In this document: positions 46,994-56,008 of the stretch, in pieces
Position numbering within the stretch: position 1 is the first letter of the stretch
How the letters are laid out: each line of letters begins with the position of its first letter
Assembly: GCF_029581395.1 (NCBI RefSeq)
Contig: NZ_CP121113.1
Coordinates: 372,001 to 436,000, forward strand
Source of the DNA: Roseinatronobacter sp. S2
GTDB taxonomy: Bacteria > Pseudomonadota > Alphaproteobacteria > Rhodobacterales > Rhodobacteraceae
DNA length: 64,000 nucleotides
Direction of reading: 5' to 3'
Notes under the pieces: generated by a model
The model's input: the letters and a program-made list of their open reading frames with translations, nothing else
Databases searched by the model: none
Told to the model about the DNA's origin: nothing
Position numbers and translations under genes: made by a program

Positions 46994-47445
46994 CAGGTGG
47001 CAGGCACAAGGCCTGCATCCTGCCACATCTTTTCAAGCTGATAAAATTCCCGCACTTCTGGGCGGAAAATATGGACAACAACATCGCCGGTGTCGATCAA
47101 CACCCAGTCGCCCGTTTCCTTGCCCTCGATCCGGGCTGTCAGGCGATAGGTTTCTTTCAACCGGTCCATCAGTTTCTGTGCCATGCCTGCGACTTGTCGC
47201 GTCGAACGACCGGAAGCCACGACCATATGATCGGCCATGGCCGATTTCGACCGCAGGTCGATGGTTACAATGTCTTCGGCTTTATCATCGTCAAGCGAGG
47301 TCAGAACCAGATCCAGAAGCGCATCACTGCTTAGGGTGGCAGGTGCCGAGGGTGCCGTGCGGGCCGCAAGTGCGGTAGGTTCTGTGGTAGACAGAGAACT
47401 GTCCTCCTGATGTGTAAATTGTTGACACCCCCAATTTAACACCAT
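46993..47445 (-). CDS. rsfS: Ribosomal silencing factor RsfS
   Basis: Binds L14 on the large subunit and blocks joining with the small subunit in starvation. The conserved domain is DDDKAEDIVTIDLRSKSAMADHM (shown in part), VIDTGDVVVHIF-like (LIDTGDVVVHIF) and REFYQLEKMW at the end. The ATG at 47445 has only a weak ribosome site and gives a 50-residue variable head. A perfect AGGAGG (47408-47403) lies eight bases before CTG at 47394, which would give 133 residues, so a CTG start is possible. rlmH follows directly. Confidence 0.88.
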   Translation of the reverse strand: MVLNWGCQQFTHQEDSSLSTTEPTALAARTAPSAPATLSSDALLDLVLTSLDDDKAEDIVTIDLRSKSAMADHMVVASGRSTRQVAGMAQKLMDRLKETYRLTARIEGKETGDWVLIDTGDVVVHIFRPEVREFYQLEKMWQDAGLVPAT

Positions 47446-47560
47446 GCTGGTGGTTTCTCAATCATGCAGATGGCCCCTTTGCGGCGTTGTGGTCACTTTT
47501 TGCGTAGAAATTGCGCGAGGGACCCGGTGTGAAGCGTTGCTTACGGTTTGATTCGGGCGT

Positions 47561-47662
47561 ATGACAGCGGCCATGAAACGTTATTTCGACATGACAGACC
47601 ATGCGCGCCTGCCGCAACGCTTTCAGCGTGAAAACCGGTCTGTGCTGGCACGACTGCGCTGA
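47561..47662 (+). CDS. Possible small leader ORF before leuC
   Basis: 33-codon ORF (MTAAMKRYFDMTDHARLPQR and 13 more residues) ending about 70 bases before leuC, with several arginines and three leucines, all CTG. A short hairpin CAGCC-TTCG-GGCTG follows. The rest of the 286-base gap between rsfS and leuC has no other clear signal. It might be a leader peptide for leuC, but leucine codons are not clustered, and no ribosome site stands out; it may also be non-coding. Confidence 0.25.
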   Translation: MTAAMKRYFDMTDHARLPQRFQRENRSVLARLR

Positions 47663-47731
47663 TCTGCCCGCGCCAGCCTTCGGGCTGCCCTTTCAGCACC
47701 GCCAATTCCTCTGATCGCAAGAGAGATCGCC

Positions 47732-49159
47732 ATGACTGTAGCCAAAACTCTGTATGATAAAATCTGGGACGCCCATGTTGTCCATCAGGACAAGGACGGC
47801 ACCTGCCTGCTGTATATCGACCGCCATCTGGTTCATGAAGTGACCAGCCCGCAAGCATTTGAGGGGCTGCGCATGACGGGCCGCACTGTGCGCGCACCGG
47901 AAAAAACCATTGCTGTGCCCGACCATAACGTGCCCACAACACCAGATCGCGAAAACGGGATTGAAAACCCCGAATCCCGCATTCAGGTGGATGCATTGGA
48001 CAAGAATGCGCGCGAATTCGGCGTGAATTATTACCCTGTGAACGATATTCGCCAAGGTATCGTGCACATCGTTGGTCCCGAACAGGGCTGGACACTGCCG
48101 GGCATGACCGTTGTTTGCGGCGACAGCCACACCGCCACGCATGGCGCATTCGGGGCGCTGGCCCATGGCATCGGCACGTCGGAAGTGGAACATGTGCTGG
48201 CCACGCAAACGCTGATCCAGCAAAAATCCAAGAACATGAAGGTGGAAATCACCGGATCACTGCGCCCCGGCGTGACGGCCAAGGACATTACCTTGTCTGT
48301 CATTGGCGTGACGGGCACGGCTGGCGGCACCGGCTATGTGATTGAATATTGCGGGCAAGCCATTCGCGAACTGTCGATGGAAGGGCGCATGACCGTGTGC
48401 AATATGGCCATCGAAGGTGGCGCGCGCGCCGGTCTGATTGCGCCGGATGAAACGACGTTCGCGTATGTCAAAGGCCGCCCGCATGCCCCCAAAGGCGCGC
48501 AATGGGATGCCGCGCTGGCATGGTGGAAAACACTGAAATCCGATGAGGATGCACCTTGGGACAAGGTTATCACCCTGAAGGGCGAAGATATTGCGCCCGT
48601 CGTGACATGGGGCACCAGCCCCGAAGATGTGCTGCCCATCACCGCAAGCGTTCCCGCGCCTGAAGACTTCAGCGGTGGCAAGGTGGATGCTGTGCGCCGT
48701 GCACTGGATTACATGGGCCTGAAGCCCGGCCAGAAACTGACCGATATTGAAATTGATACGGTTTTCATCGGGTCATGCACCAATGGCCGCATTGAGGATT
48801 TGCGCGCAGCCGCCGCAATTCTGAAAGGCAAGAAAATCAAGGCGGGCCTGCGGGCCATGGTTGTGCCCGGTTCGGGGTTGGTGCGTGCGCAGGCCGAAGA
48901 AGAAGGGCTGGCGCAGATTTTCATCGATGCAGGATTTGAATGGCGCCTTGCGGGGTGTTCCATGTGTCTGGCGATGAACCCCGACCAGCTTAGCCCCGGC
49001 GAGCGCTGCGCAGCAACGTCCAACCGCAACTTTGAGGGGCGTCAGGGTCGCGGTGGCCGCACACATCTGATGTCACCCGGTATGGCAGCGGCAGCGGCAA
49101 TCACGGGGCGCCTGACGGATGTGCGCGAACTGACGGGTGAGCCGGTTCTGACCGGGTGA
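47732..49159 (+). CDS. leuC: 3-isopropylmalate dehydratase large subunit
   Basis: With LeuD isomerises 2-isopropylmalate to 3-isopropylmalate in leucine synthesis. The 475-residue aconitase-family protein shows the three cysteine ligands of the [4Fe-4S] cluster in GSCTNGR (near residue 350) and CSMCLAMN (near 410), plus [12 protein letters not shown] and NRNFEGRQG. Its stop overlaps the GTG start of a glycosyltransferase by 4 bases, which separates it from leuD. leuB is not in the window. Confidence 0.97.
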   Translation: MTVAKTLYDKIWDAHVVHQDKDGTCLLYIDRHLVHEVTSPQAFEGLRMTGRTVRAPEKTIAVPDHNVPTTPDRENGIENPESRIQVDALDKNAREFGVNYYPVNDIRQGIVHIVGPEQGWTLPGMTVVCGDSHTATHGAFGALAHGIGTSEVEHVLATQTLIQQKSKNMKVEITGSLRPGVTAKDITLSVIGVTGTAGGTGYVIEYCGQAIRELSMEGRMTVCNMAIEGGARAGLIAPDETTFAYVKGRPHAPKGAQWDAALAWWKTLKSDEDAPWDKVITLKGEDIAPVVTWGTSPEDVLPITASVPAPEDFSGGKVDAVRRALDYMGLKPGQKLTDIEIDTVFIGSCTNGRIEDLRAAAAILKGKKIKAGLRAMVVPGSGLVRAQAEEEGLAQIFIDAGFEWRLAGCSMCLAMNPDQLSPGERCAATSNRNFEGRQGRGGRTHLMSPGMAAAAAITGRLTDVRELTGEPVLTG

Positions 49160-50523
49160 GCAAGGTGTCCCGCATCGTGCCGCGCCCGCGCGTTCTGGTA
49201 ATTGCTGAAGCCGCGAACCCCGAATGGGTCAGTGTGCCCCTTGTGGGGTGGCAGATTGCCAGTGCGTTGCGGCGGGTGGCGGATGTGCATCTGGTCACAC
49301 AGGTGCGCAACCGTGATGCGGTTTTGCGTGCCGGTCTGATGGAAGGACAGGATTTCACCGTCATTGACAGCGAAGCGCTGGCACGTCCTGTCTGGGCGCT
49401 GGCGTCGTGGTTGCGCATGGGCGAAGGGAAGGGCTGGACGATGCTGACCGCGCTTGCATCGCTCAGTTATCCATATTTCGAACGGCTGGTCTGGAAACAG
49501 TTCGGCCCGGCCATTCGGTCTGGCGCATATGACATCGTGCACCGTGTCACACCCCTAAGCCCTACGGCAAACAGTTCGCTGGCGTCAAAATGCGCCAGTG
49601 CGGGCGTGCCCTTCGTGCTGGGTCCGCTGAACGGCGGCGTGCCGTGGCCCGCAGGTTTTGATGCTGAACGCAGGCGCGAACGCGAATGGCTGTCTTATGT
49701 GCGCGGTCTGTATCGCCTGTTGCCGGGGCGGGCGCGTATGTTGCGCAATTGCGCGGCGCTTATCGCGGGATCACGCCACACGCTGGCTGAACTGGGGACA
49801 CATGGTCGGGAACGCGGGGTGTATATTCCCGAAAACGGTGTGAACCCGGATGCGCTGGGCACCCCGTCCCAACAGGATGTTTCGGGGCCGCTGCGGTGTT
49901 GTTTTGTTGGCCGGTTGGTGCCCTATAAGGGGCCTGACATTCTGATAGAAGCGCTTTTGCCGCTGTTGCAGTCAGGTCGTGTGACACTTGATATTGTTGG
50001 CAGTGGCCCGATGGAAGATGTCCTGCGCCAGTTGGTGCAGGACAACGCGCTGGAAGGGGCCGTCACGTTTCACGGCTGGCTGGATCATGCCGGTGTCGGT
50101 GCGGTCTTGTCGCGCGCCAATTTGCTGACCTTCCCTTCTGTGCGCGAATTTGGCGGTGGTGTGGTGGTCGAGGCGATGGCGCTGGGCGTCGTTCCGGTCG
50201 TTTGCGATTATGCTGGCCCGGGCGAGCTGGTCACCGCTAGGACGGGTTTCAAGGTGCCGATGGCAGGGCGCTTCGCATTGATTGCGGCGTTTCGCCAGAA
50301 AGTGACGGATATCTGCGATAGCCCCGACTGCCTGCCAAGAATGGGCGCGGATGCGCGCGAACTGGTCCGCACGCAATTCACATGGCCGCGCAAAGCCGAT
50401 CATATTTTGCAAGTCTACGAATGGGTGACGGGCAAGCGCGATACACGCCCGCAGCCATTCCAAGTTCAAACCGGGGACACGCCTGATGTGCGGTCTGCCC
50501 ATAAAATAACGAATGAAAGGTAG
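49156..50523 (+). CDS. Glycosyltransferase family 4 protein between leuC and leuD
   Basis: 455-residue GT-B glycosyltransferase. The C-terminal half has the GT4 nucleotide-sugar site: [28 protein letters not shown] and the E-x7-E region [18 protein letters not shown]. The N-terminal half is the acceptor domain ([10 protein letters not shown]). It begins with GTG overlapping the leuC stop and ends one codon boundary before the leuD ATG, so the two dehydratase subunits are split by an apparently unrelated, fully coupled gene. The sugar and acceptor are unknown; surface polysaccharide synthesis is the usual role. Confidence 0.88.
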   Translation: MSKVSRIVPRPRVLVIAEAANPEWVSVPLVGWQIASALRRVADVHLVTQVRNRDAVLRAGLMEGQDFTVIDSEALARPVWALASWLRMGEGKGWTMLTALASLSYPYFERLVWKQFGPAIRSGAYDIVHRVTPLSPTANSSLASKCASAGVPFVLGPLNGGVPWPAGFDAERRREREWLSYVRGLYRLLPGRARMLRNCAALIAGSRHTLAELGTHGRERGVYIPENGVNPDALGTPSQQDVSGPLRCCFVGRLVPYKGPDILIEALLPLLQSGRVTLDIVGSGPMEDVLRQLVQDNALEGAVTFHGWLDHAGVGAVLSRANLLTFPSVREFGGGVVVEAMALGVVPVVCDYAGPGELVTARTGFKVPMAGRFALIAAFRQKVTDICDSPDCLPRMGADARELVRTQFTWPRKADHILQVYEWVTGKRDTRPQPFQVQTGDTPDVRSAHKITNER

Positions 50524-51135
50524 ATGACGATGGACAAATTCACCACGCTTTCCAGTGTTGCCGCACCCATGCCGCTGGTCAATATCGATACGGACATGAT
50601 TATTCCCAAGCAGTTTTTGAAAACAATCCAGCGGTCCGGTCTGGGCAAGAACCTGTTTGACGAAATGCGCTTTGATGATGATGGCAACGAAATTCCGGAT
50701 TTTGTGCTGAATCAGCCCGCCTATCGGCAAGCGCAAATTCTGGTTGCAGGCGACAATTTCGGCTGCGGGTCATCGCGTGAACATGCGCCTTGGGCGTTGC
50801 TGGATTTTGGCATTCGCAGCGTAATTTCCACCAGCTTTGCGGATATCTTTTACAATAACTGCTTCAAGAACGGCATTTTGCCTATCGTTCTGCCACAAGA
50901 TCAGATTGATGTGCTGATGGATGATGCCCGCAAAGGCGAGAATGCGCGCATTGCAATCGATCTGGAATCGCAGACAGTGACAAGCGCCGACGGACAACAA
51001 TTTCACTTTGAAATTGATCCGTTCAAGAAGCATTGTCTGCTGAACGGTCTGGATGATATTGGCCTGACCCTTGAAAAAGTATCTGCAATTGACAGCTTTG
51101 AAGCGCAGGCAAGTCAGGCGCGTCCTTGGGTCTGA
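50524..51135 (+). CDS. leuD: 3-isopropylmalate dehydratase small subunit
   Basis: Swivel subunit that completes the LeuCD active site. The 203-residue protein has the family motifs [13 protein letters not shown] near residue 20 and [21 protein letters not shown] near residue 80, and NGILPIVL. The ATG directly follows the glycosyltransferase TAG, with GAAAGG providing a ribosome site; ATG 50530 is a second choice. A strong intrinsic terminator ends the leuC-GT-leuD operon. Confidence 0.96.
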   Translation: MTMDKFTTLSSVAAPMPLVNIDTDMIIPKQFLKTIQRSGLGKNLFDEMRFDDDGNEIPDFVLNQPAYRQAQILVAGDNFGCGSSREHAPWALLDFGIRSVISTSFADIFYNNCFKNGILPIVLPQDQIDVLMDDARKGENARIAIDLESQTVTSADGQQFHFEIDPFKKHCLLNGLDDIGLTLEKVSAIDSFEAQASQARPWV

Positions 51136-51171
51136 TTGCCCTAGACGCGTTGAAATGTGGCTTTTTCCAGA

Positions 51172-51200
51172 CGGCACCCCCCGCGGGTGCCGCTTTTTTT
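51172..51200 (+). terminator. Intrinsic terminator of the leuC-leuD operon
   Basis: CGGCACCC (51172-51179) and GGGTGCCG (51185-51192) form a perfect 8-bp stem with a 5-base loop, followed by C and T7. It lies 37 bases after the leuD stop. The next 220 bases up to 51418 show no gene. Confidence 0.92.
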
Positions 51201-51418
51201 CCACAAATTTGATGCAAAGTCGTGACAGTTCGACCGTGAAATAGCCACAGCCCTGCGCGATATTGAAAAGGGACTTGCTAGGATGGCGATAAATGGGCAA
51301 TTTTGTGGCAAAAATAAGGCGGGCGCTTCCGGATAATCTGGAAATAACGCGTTCTGTCGGAAAAACGCGCTCCGCTTCGTCGGCAAGGCGCGGCAAAAGG
51401 CAAGGTAGCAGGTCGTCC

Positions 51419-52261
51419 ATGTCCCAAGTGGCAAGCGCATTTTTGCGCGGGTTTTCGGTAGTTGTTCTTATTCTGGTGCCCGCGCTGCTATTGCCCGGAA
51501 TCTCGCCGGATATTTCACAAGGTTTGACGCTGATTGCGCTGATTGCGGGGGTTGTGGTTGTTGTCGAATATACGGCGCGCCATCCCGGTCTGATCGAATT
51601 CCGTGATGCGAAACCTTATAATCGGGGCCGCTTTGCGTTGTTATTCGCAATTGTTCTGGCCCTGACGCTGATGCAGCGCGCTGTCAGTCTGCATGATGGC
51701 CAGCATGTGCCGCAGATTGCCATGTGGTTGGGTGCCGCGTTTGATTTCAATTTCAGTCCGGTTCGCATGCTGCGCGCGGCCCTGCCCGGGGGCCTGACGC
51801 TGGAACATGAAGCAAATGTGCAGGCCGCGGCCTCTGTCGCGTTTGTGCTGGCCCAGCTTGGGCTGCTGGGGTTTTTGGCTGCGGTCTATCTGCGCTACTG
51901 GCCCAACCGCAGTTCGGTTCTGAATGTCTGGGTCAATTTGCCCAATTTCGACCCGACCAAAGGCATCGACGTCGTCCACCGGCTGGAGCGTGAGGGGCAG
52001 GTTAACATTTTGGTAGGGATTGTGCTGCCATTCTCATTGCCGGTCTTGCTGCATATTTCCAGCCTGCTGGTGCAGCCCTTGACCCTTGAAACGCCGCTGT
52101 CACTGGTTTGGGGTGTTGCGCTATGGGCTTTTGTGCCGGTCAGTCTGGTGATGCGCGGGGTTGCAATGTACCGCGTTGCGCAACTTATCCGCGCCCAACG
52201 CCGGCGCATCGCGGATGCAGAATCATCGGTGCCCTTGCCAGCGCGGTCTGCCTATTCCTGA
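51419..52261 (+). CDS. Conserved membrane protein of unknown function
   Basis: 280-residue protein with about six hydrophobic segments: an N-terminal pair (FSVVVLILVPALLLPG and LTLIALIAGVVVVVEY), one near residue 70 (FALLFAIVLALTLM), one near 140 (SVAFVLAQLGLLGFLAAVYL) and two near the end. No catalytic motif is recognisable. The position before a secreted EEP-fold gene, downstream of leuD, is one I associate with Rhodobacteraceae. The start ATG has only a weak AGG upstream, and the frame is open back to 51293. Its 3' end overlaps the next gene. Confidence 0.7.
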   Translation: MSQVASAFLRGFSVVVLILVPALLLPGISPDISQGLTLIALIAGVVVVVEYTARHPGLIEFRDAKPYNRGRFALLFAIVLALTLMQRAVSLHDGQHVPQIAMWLGAAFDFNFSPVRMLRAALPGGLTLEHEANVQAAASVAFVLAQLGLLGFLAAVYLRYWPNRSSVLNVWVNLPNFDPTKGIDVVHRLEREGQVNILVGIVLPFSLPVLLHISSLLVQPLTLETPLSLVWGVALWAFVPVSLVMRGVAMYRVAQLIRAQRRRIADAESSVPLPARSAYS

Positions 52262-53367
52262 TATGTCTGGCCAGTGCTGTCGCCGCGCAGACGCCACGCC
52301 TGACCACAGATCTGCGGCTGGCCTTCTGGCGGGTTGATCTGGGTGGTCGTGGGCCCGGACTTGCCTTGCGTGATATCCTGGGCCGTGACCCCGCCCCTGT
52401 TGCCAAGGCGCAGCTTATCGCACATATCGCGCCCGATGTGCTGGTTCTGTCGGGTGTTGATCATGATCATGGCAATGTCACCTTGCAGGCGTTTCGTGAC
52501 CTGATCGCAGAGCATGGCCATGAGATGGCGCATACCTTCGCCTTCGCGTCGAATGCCGGTTTGCGCACGGGGCTGGACATGACGGGGGATGGTCGCACCG
52601 CCGGGCCGGATGATACCCAAGGGTATGGCGACTTCAGCGGGCAGAAAGCGCTGGCCGTTCTGTCGCGCTATCCAATCCTGCCAGAGCATTCGCGCGATTT
52701 CAGCGATTTCCTGTGGCGTGATCTGCCCGGCAACCTTAGCCCGTATCGCCCTGAAGGGTCCATGCCGGACCCCGCGCGCGATGCGTTGCAGCGGCTGTCC
52801 AGCACCGGGCACTGGGATCTGGCGCTGGAATTGCCCGACCATGGGCGGCTGCATCTTCTGGTCTATCAGGCGGGGCCGCCGGTGTTTGGCGGGCAAAATG
52901 ACCGCAACCTGCACCGCAACCATGATGAAACCGCGTTCTGGTCGCATTTTCTGGATGGGGCTTTGGCCGTGTTACCGCCTGACGCGCCGTTCGTGCTGAT
53001 GGGCGGCAGCAATCTGGACCCGTTTGATGGTGACGGGATGCAGGGTGCAATGCGCAATCTGCTGGCCCACCCCGCCATTCAGGACCCACAACCTGCCAGT
53101 GATGGCGCAGTGCACGCCGCCCGAAGTGGTGCTGGCAGCCAGCATATTGGACCGCATGCCCATGATACTGTTCACTGGCCACAGGCTCCGGGGCCGGGCA
53201 ACCTGCGGGTCAGCTATATCCTGCCCACGCGGGGCGTGGCGGTCACAGATTCGGGTGTGTTCTGGCCCATGCCGGACATGCCAGGGGCCGCGCTTTTGGG
53301 CCAACCGGACAATCCGCCAACGCGACACCGGCTTGTCTGGATGGATATCGACGCACATAATCCGTAG
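52123..53367 (+). CDS. Secreted endonuclease/exonuclease/phosphatase-fold protein, probably inactive
   Basis: EEP-fold (DNase I-like) protein of about 414 residues whose signal peptide (IIGALASAVCLFLICLASAV then AAQ) begins at about 52222. No ATG, GTG or TTG lies just before it; the ATG at 52123 would add a 33-residue head and overlap the membrane gene by 139 bases, so the start is uncertain. Compared with the family as I know it, the catalytic Asn near the N terminus (usual TFN.E or TYN.E) is Arg in AFWRVDL, the GDxN Asp is Gly in MGGSNLDP, and the RVDYVLP Asp is Ser in RVSYILP. HRLVW near the end is kept. Confidence 0.75.
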   Translation: MGFCAGQSGDARGCNVPRCATYPRPTPAHRGCRIIGALASAVCLFLICLASAVAAQTPRLTTDLRLAFWRVDLGGRGPGLALRDILGRDPAPVAKAQLIAHIAPDVLVLSGVDHDHGNVTLQAFRDLIAEHGHEMAHTFAFASNAGLRTGLDMTGDGRTAGPDDTQGYGDFSGQKALAVLSRYPILPEHSRDFSDFLWRDLPGNLSPYRPEGSMPDPARDALQRLSSTGHWDLALELPDHGRLHLLVYQAGPPVFGGQNDRNLHRNHDETAFWSHFLDGALAVLPPDAPFVLMGGSNLDPFDGDGMQGAMRNLLAHPAIQDPQPASDGAVHAARSGAGSQHIGPHAHDTVHWPQAPGPGNLRVSYILPTRGVAVTDSGVFWPMPDMPGAALLGQPDNPPTRHRLVWMDIDAHNP

Positions 53368-53375
53368 CGGCAAGC

Positions 53376-54155
53376 CTAGCCTGAACTGGCCTTTGGGGTG
53401 CCAAGCTGAACCTGCGTGCCCCACCCATGGCATGCCGCCAGAACCGGGGCGGGCGGGGGTGTGTCTGTATAGAAGCTGTCCAACTGCGCCAGCGACCCGA
53501 TACGCGCAGGCGCGCGTCGCTGAAACTTGGACCTGTCCGCAACAAGAAAGCTGCGCCGCGCCTGTTTCAGGATGGTCTGGCTAACACCCACTTCCTGAAT
53601 GTCAAAATCCAGCATATCCCCGTCTTCATCCAGCGCCGAGCAACTGATGACCGCAAGATCAAACTTGAATTGCGCGATGGCCTGCGTTGTCACTGTTCCG
53701 ACCAGACCGCCATCCGACCGCCGCAGCAGCCCGCCGACAAGAATGATCTCGCAATTCGGGTTATCGACCAGAATATTGGCAACATTCATATTATTGGTCA
53801 GCACCATGATATCACGGTGGCCCATCAATGCACGCGCAACCGCTTCGGTCGTGGTGCCAATGTTCAAAAAGACGGAACACCCGTTGGGAATGTCCTGAAC
53901 GCACCGCGCAGCGATGGCCGCCTTGGCCGCATCGTTCAGGCCGCGCCGATCCTCATACCCGATATTCGCGATGGTTGACGGCATGACCGCCCCACCATGC
54001 ACGCGTTCAAGCCTGCCCTGATCGGCCAGTTCAGCCAGATCGCGCCGGATTGTCTGTAATGTGACGTTGAAATGCGCGGCCAGCCCGTCAACGGTTACAC
54101 GGCCATCACGGCGCGCGATGCTCAGAATTTCGGGCAAACGCATATTCTGTGACAA
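53376..54155 (-). CDS. glpR: DeoR/GlpR-family repressor
   Basis: 259-residue DeoR-family regulator. A TTG start at 54155, with AGGAG six bases upstream, gives MSQNMRLPEILSIARRDGRV, the usual family N terminus; the longer frame to 54431 crosses the operator region. The helix-turn-helix is VTLQTIRRDLAELADQGRLERVHGG, the DeoR signature, followed by the sugar-isomerase-like effector domain with NIGTTTEA. It is divergent from glpD, and two palindromes matching GlpR-type half sites lie between them, so it most likely responds to glycerol-3-phosphate. Confidence 0.9.
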   Translation of the reverse strand: MSQNMRLPEILSIARRDGRVTVDGLAAHFNVTLQTIRRDLAELADQGRLERVHGGAVMPSTIANIGYEDRRGLNDAAKAAIAARCVQDIPNGCSVFLNIGTTTEAVARALMGHRDIMVLTNNMNVANILVDNPNCEIILVGGLLRRSDGGLVGTVTTQAIAQFKFDLAVISCSALDEDGDMLDFDIQEVGVSQTILKQARRSFLVADRSKFQRRAPARIGSLAQLDSFYTDTPPPAPVLAACHGWGTQVQLGTPKASSG

Positions 54156-54193
54156 TCCTGTCTCCTGCGCAGGAAGTTGATTCGCAATGGGTA

Positions 54194-54232
54194 TATGTTC
54201 GTTTGTCGTCCGTTTCCAGAGAAACGAACATA
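54194..54232. promoter_or_regulatory. GlpR-type operator 1
   Basis: TATGTTCGTTT (54194-54204) and AAACGAACATA (54222-54232) are perfect inverted repeats 17 bases apart. The half sites match the E. coli GlpR consensus (T)ATGTTCG..T. Located 40-80 bases upstream of the glpR-like start. Confidence 0.75.
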
Positions 54233-54266
54233 CGGCATAGAAAAAATACAGTATACTGGCCTTCAT

Positions 54267-54294
54267 TATCTTCGTTTGAAAATAAACGAAGATA
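54267..54294. promoter_or_regulatory. GlpR-type operator 2
   Basis: TATCTTCGTTT (54267-54277) and AAACGAAGATA (54284-54294) form a perfect palindrome with a 6-base centre. It shares the TTCGTTT core with operator 1. It lies about 95 bases before glpD, so the pair can control both divergent genes. The A+T-rich stretch between the operators (54238-54260) is a probable promoter region. Confidence 0.75.
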
Positions 54295-54386
54295 AACGCG
54301 TATAAAGTCATAATTTCTTGTGCGTTATGCGGCGATGTGACAATTATGCAGGGCAGATAATCCAAGCAACCGAAACCGGAGGGCGC

Positions 54387-55982
54387 ATGCCACGCAATCA
54401 ACAGCCCAATGCCGCTGGGCAAGATGTCCATGATCTGCTGATTATTGGCGGCGGCATAAACGGCTGTGGCATTGCGCGCGATGCGGCCGGACGCGGGTTG
54501 TCAGTGGTTCTGGCCGAGAAGGGCGATCTTGCGGGTGCCACGTCTTCTTCCTCGACCAAGCTGTTTCATGGTGGTCTGCGCTACCTTGAATATTTCGAAT
54601 TCCGTTTGGTGCGCGAAGCGTTGATCGAACGTGAAACACTGCTGCGTGCAATGCCGCATATCAGTTGGCCCATGCGTTTTGTATTGCCATATCATAAGGA
54701 TATGCGGTTTGAAAGCGACACCCCAACATCGAAACTGTTGTCGCTTTTCATGCCATGGATGAAGGGGCGGCGACCGGCGTGGCTAATCCGGCTGGGGCTG
54801 TTTTTGTATGACCATCTGGGTGGGCGAAAAATTCTGCCGGGCACATCAACGCTGTCCTTGCCGGACACACCCGAAGGTGCGCCATTGCAGGCGCGTTTTG
54901 CCAAAGCCTATGAATATTCGGATTGCTGGGTAGAGGATTCGCGCCTTGTGGTGCTGAATGCCCGCGATGCCGAAGCGCGCGGCGCAACCATCCTGACCAG
55001 ATCAGCGGTGGTGTCCGCTCAAGTGCAGGACGGAATTTGGCATGTTTCGGTCAAAACCGAAGATGAAACGAAAATCCTGCGCGCCAAAACACTGGTCAAT
55101 GCGGCTGGCCCATGGGTCGGCGACATCATTCACGGCAAACTGCGCCTGAACAGCCGCGAGAATGTGCGTCTGGTGCGGGGCAGCCATATTGTGACCCGCA
55201 AACTGTATGATCACGATAAATGCTATTTCTTTCAGGGATCGGATGGCCGGATTATCTTTGCCATTCCTTATGAGCAGGATTTTACGCTGATCGGCACCAC
55301 GGATGCAGAACATGCTGATCCGTCCATCCCGCCCACCTGCACGGATGAAGAACGCGACTATCTGTGCAAATTTGCAAGCCAGTATTTCAACAGCCCCGTG
55401 ACCGCCGATGATGTCATCTGGTCTTATTCCGGTGTGCGCCCGCTTTATGATGATGGCGCAAGTTCGGCGACCGCGGCAACGCGCGACTACACACTGAAGA
55501 TTGACCAGTCCGCAGGCGCGCCGGTGCTGAATGTGTTTGGCGGCAAGATCACGACCTACCGGCGGCTGGCCGAATCGGCCTTGGAGAAGATCGCGCGGGT
55601 CATGCCGGTCGGGGCCGGAAAATGGACCGCTGGCGTGGCGCTGCCCGGTGGTGATTTTGCGCATGACGGTGTTGCAGACCTGATCGCGGGCTTGCGCCGC
55701 GACTATCCGTTCCTGACCGATTTCTGGGCGCGGCGTCTGGTGCGCGCCTATGGGCAGGATGCGCGCAAGATCCTTGGCAATGCCAAAGCAGCGGGGGATC
55801 TGGGCCGCGATTTCGGGGCAACCCTGACCGAAGCAGAAGTCAGCTGGATGATAGCGCGTGAATATGCGCGCACAGCAGATGACGTACTTTGGCGGCGCAG
55901 TAAACTTGGTTTACGTCTGACCGATCATCAGGTTGACGACCTGACCGGCTGGATAACGCAGCGGATTGATACGCGCGCATAG
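54387..55982 (+). CDS. glpD: Glycerol-3-phosphate dehydrogenase (FAD, aerobic)
   Basis: Membrane-associated flavoenzyme that oxidises glycerol-3-phosphate to dihydroxyacetone phosphate and passes electrons to quinone. The ATG at 54387, preceded by CCGGAGGG, gives 531 residues. GGGINGCGIARDAAGRG is the FAD loop near residue 20, SSSSTKLFHGGLRYLE is the family signature, and FFQGSDGRIIFAIPYE, GTTDAEH and GGKITTYR follow. It is the target of the divergent glpR-like gene. No glpK or transporter lies beside it in this window. Confidence 0.96.
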   Translation: MPRNQQPNAAGQDVHDLLIIGGGINGCGIARDAAGRGLSVVLAEKGDLAGATSSSSTKLFHGGLRYLEYFEFRLVREALIERETLLRAMPHISWPMRFVLPYHKDMRFESDTPTSKLLSLFMPWMKGRRPAWLIRLGLFLYDHLGGRKILPGTSTLSLPDTPEGAPLQARFAKAYEYSDCWVEDSRLVVLNARDAEARGATILTRSAVVSAQVQDGIWHVSVKTEDETKILRAKTLVNAAGPWVGDIIHGKLRLNSRENVRLVRGSHIVTRKLYDHDKCYFFQGSDGRIIFAIPYEQDFTLIGTTDAEHADPSIPPTCTDEERDYLCKFASQYFNSPVTADDVIWSYSGVRPLYDDGASSATAATRDYTLKIDQSAGAPVLNVFGGKITTYRRLAESALEKIARVMPVGAGKWTAGVALPGGDFAHDGVADLIAGLRRDYPFLTDFWARRLVRAYGQDARKILGNAKAAGDLGRDFGATLTEAEVSWMIAREYARTADDVLWRRSKLGLRLTDHQVDDLTGWITQRIDTRA

Positions 55983-56008
55983 CCCGCCGAGCAACGATAG
56001 CCGCCATA

